DNA from: Marinomonas sp. SBI8L
GTDB lineage: Bacteria > Pseudomonadota > Gammaproteobacteria > Pseudomonadales > Marinomonadaceae
DNA: 64,000 nucleotides
Assembly (NCBI RefSeq): GCF_001624705.1
Contig: NZ_JSEO01000012.1
Coordinates: 62,001 to 126,000, forward strand
Direction: 5' to 3'
The notes under the pieces are model-generated. The model saw nothing but the letters and a program-made list of their open reading frames with translations. It was not told the origin of the DNA and made no database searches. Position numbers and translations under genes: made by a program. Below, in pieces: positions 63,954 through 64,000 of this stretch; within the stretch, counting starts at the first letter, position 1; the number at the start of each line of letters is the position of its first letter.

Positions 63954-64000
63954 TGCATCCAGTTAGAAAAAAACGCTTAGTCACGATAAGCGCTATCTTA
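63953..64000 (+). CDS. ccmE: Cytochrome c maturation haem chaperone CcmE (partial, N-terminus only)
   Basis: The ATG overlaps the ccmD stop. The first 16 codons, ending at the window edge, give MHPVRKKRLVTISAIL, a typical CcmE start that leads into its membrane anchor. The haem-binding His lies beyond the window. Confidence 0.85.
   Translation, partial: MHPVRKKRLVTISAIL

Noticed and set aside
1-64000. Prophage, transposon, CRISPR array or genomic island
   Set aside because: No integrase, transposase, spaced direct repeats or tRNA junction is visible; the whole window is chromosomal housekeeping, biotin, flagellar and cytochrome genes.

Overview
The window looks like a chromosomal stretch of an AT-rich marine gammaproteobacterium, most likely Marinomonas or a close relative in the Oceanospirillales. 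This is judged from protein similarity recalled by eye (FleQ/FlrBC, MotCD, ParC/ParP, HsbR-like and Ccm families) and from the gene order bio / flagellar / che / ccm. No searches were run. It contains about 63 genes, no tRNA, no rRNA, no CRISPR array and no insertion sequence. It is gene-dense, and every gap between genes is under 300 bases.

Layout. Bases 1-3365: thiamine ABC importer thiBPQ. 3406-5962: two EamA-type drug/metabolite transporters (convergent) and an OmpV/MipA outer-membrane protein. 6125-9776: rpsF-rpsR-(membrane protein)-rplI with a terminator, then dnaB. 9923-11485: an Aer-like PAS chemoreceptor. 11583-18283: biotin synthesis, with bioA and comF on the minus strand and bioB-F-H-C-D on the plus strand. 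18477-26254: a tightly packed signalling operon of hybrid histidine kinase, single receiver, receiver-EAL phosphodiesterase, a short FleQ/FlrA-like protein without its AAA+ domain, FlrB and FlrC. 26323-49297: the large flagellar block fliEFGHIJ, four regulatory genes, fliK, fliLMNOPQR, flhB, flhA, flhF. 49398-59189: fliA, cheYZAB, motCD, parC, parP, cheW and a DUF2802-type gene, closed by a terminator. 59240-61599 (minus): FlhX (a free FlhB C-terminal-like domain) and a second FliK-like protein. 61738-64000: ccmABCD and the start of ccmE.

How the parts fit. FlrB/FlrC should drive sigma-54 class III flagellar promoters, FliA the late genes, and FlhF polar placement. CheA/CheW/CheY/CheZ/CheB form the chemotaxis core, with ParC/ParP expected to hold arrays at the pole and MotCD as an additional stator. 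HsbA/HsbR-like partner-switching genes sit between fliJ and fliK, as in pseudomonads.

The least expected material is also there. A 648-residue protein aligns by eye with CheA along much of its length but has lost the phosphoacceptor histidine and the ATP-binding glycine boxes. Beside it is a chemoreceptor-shaped membrane protein with no MCP signalling tip. Together with the STAS and PP2C/kinase genes they look like an undescribed non-catalytic chemosensory branch wired to partner switching. Two other oddities agree with each other: the FleQ/FlrA-like protein lacks AAA+, and flhG/fleN is missing from its usual place between flhF and fliA.
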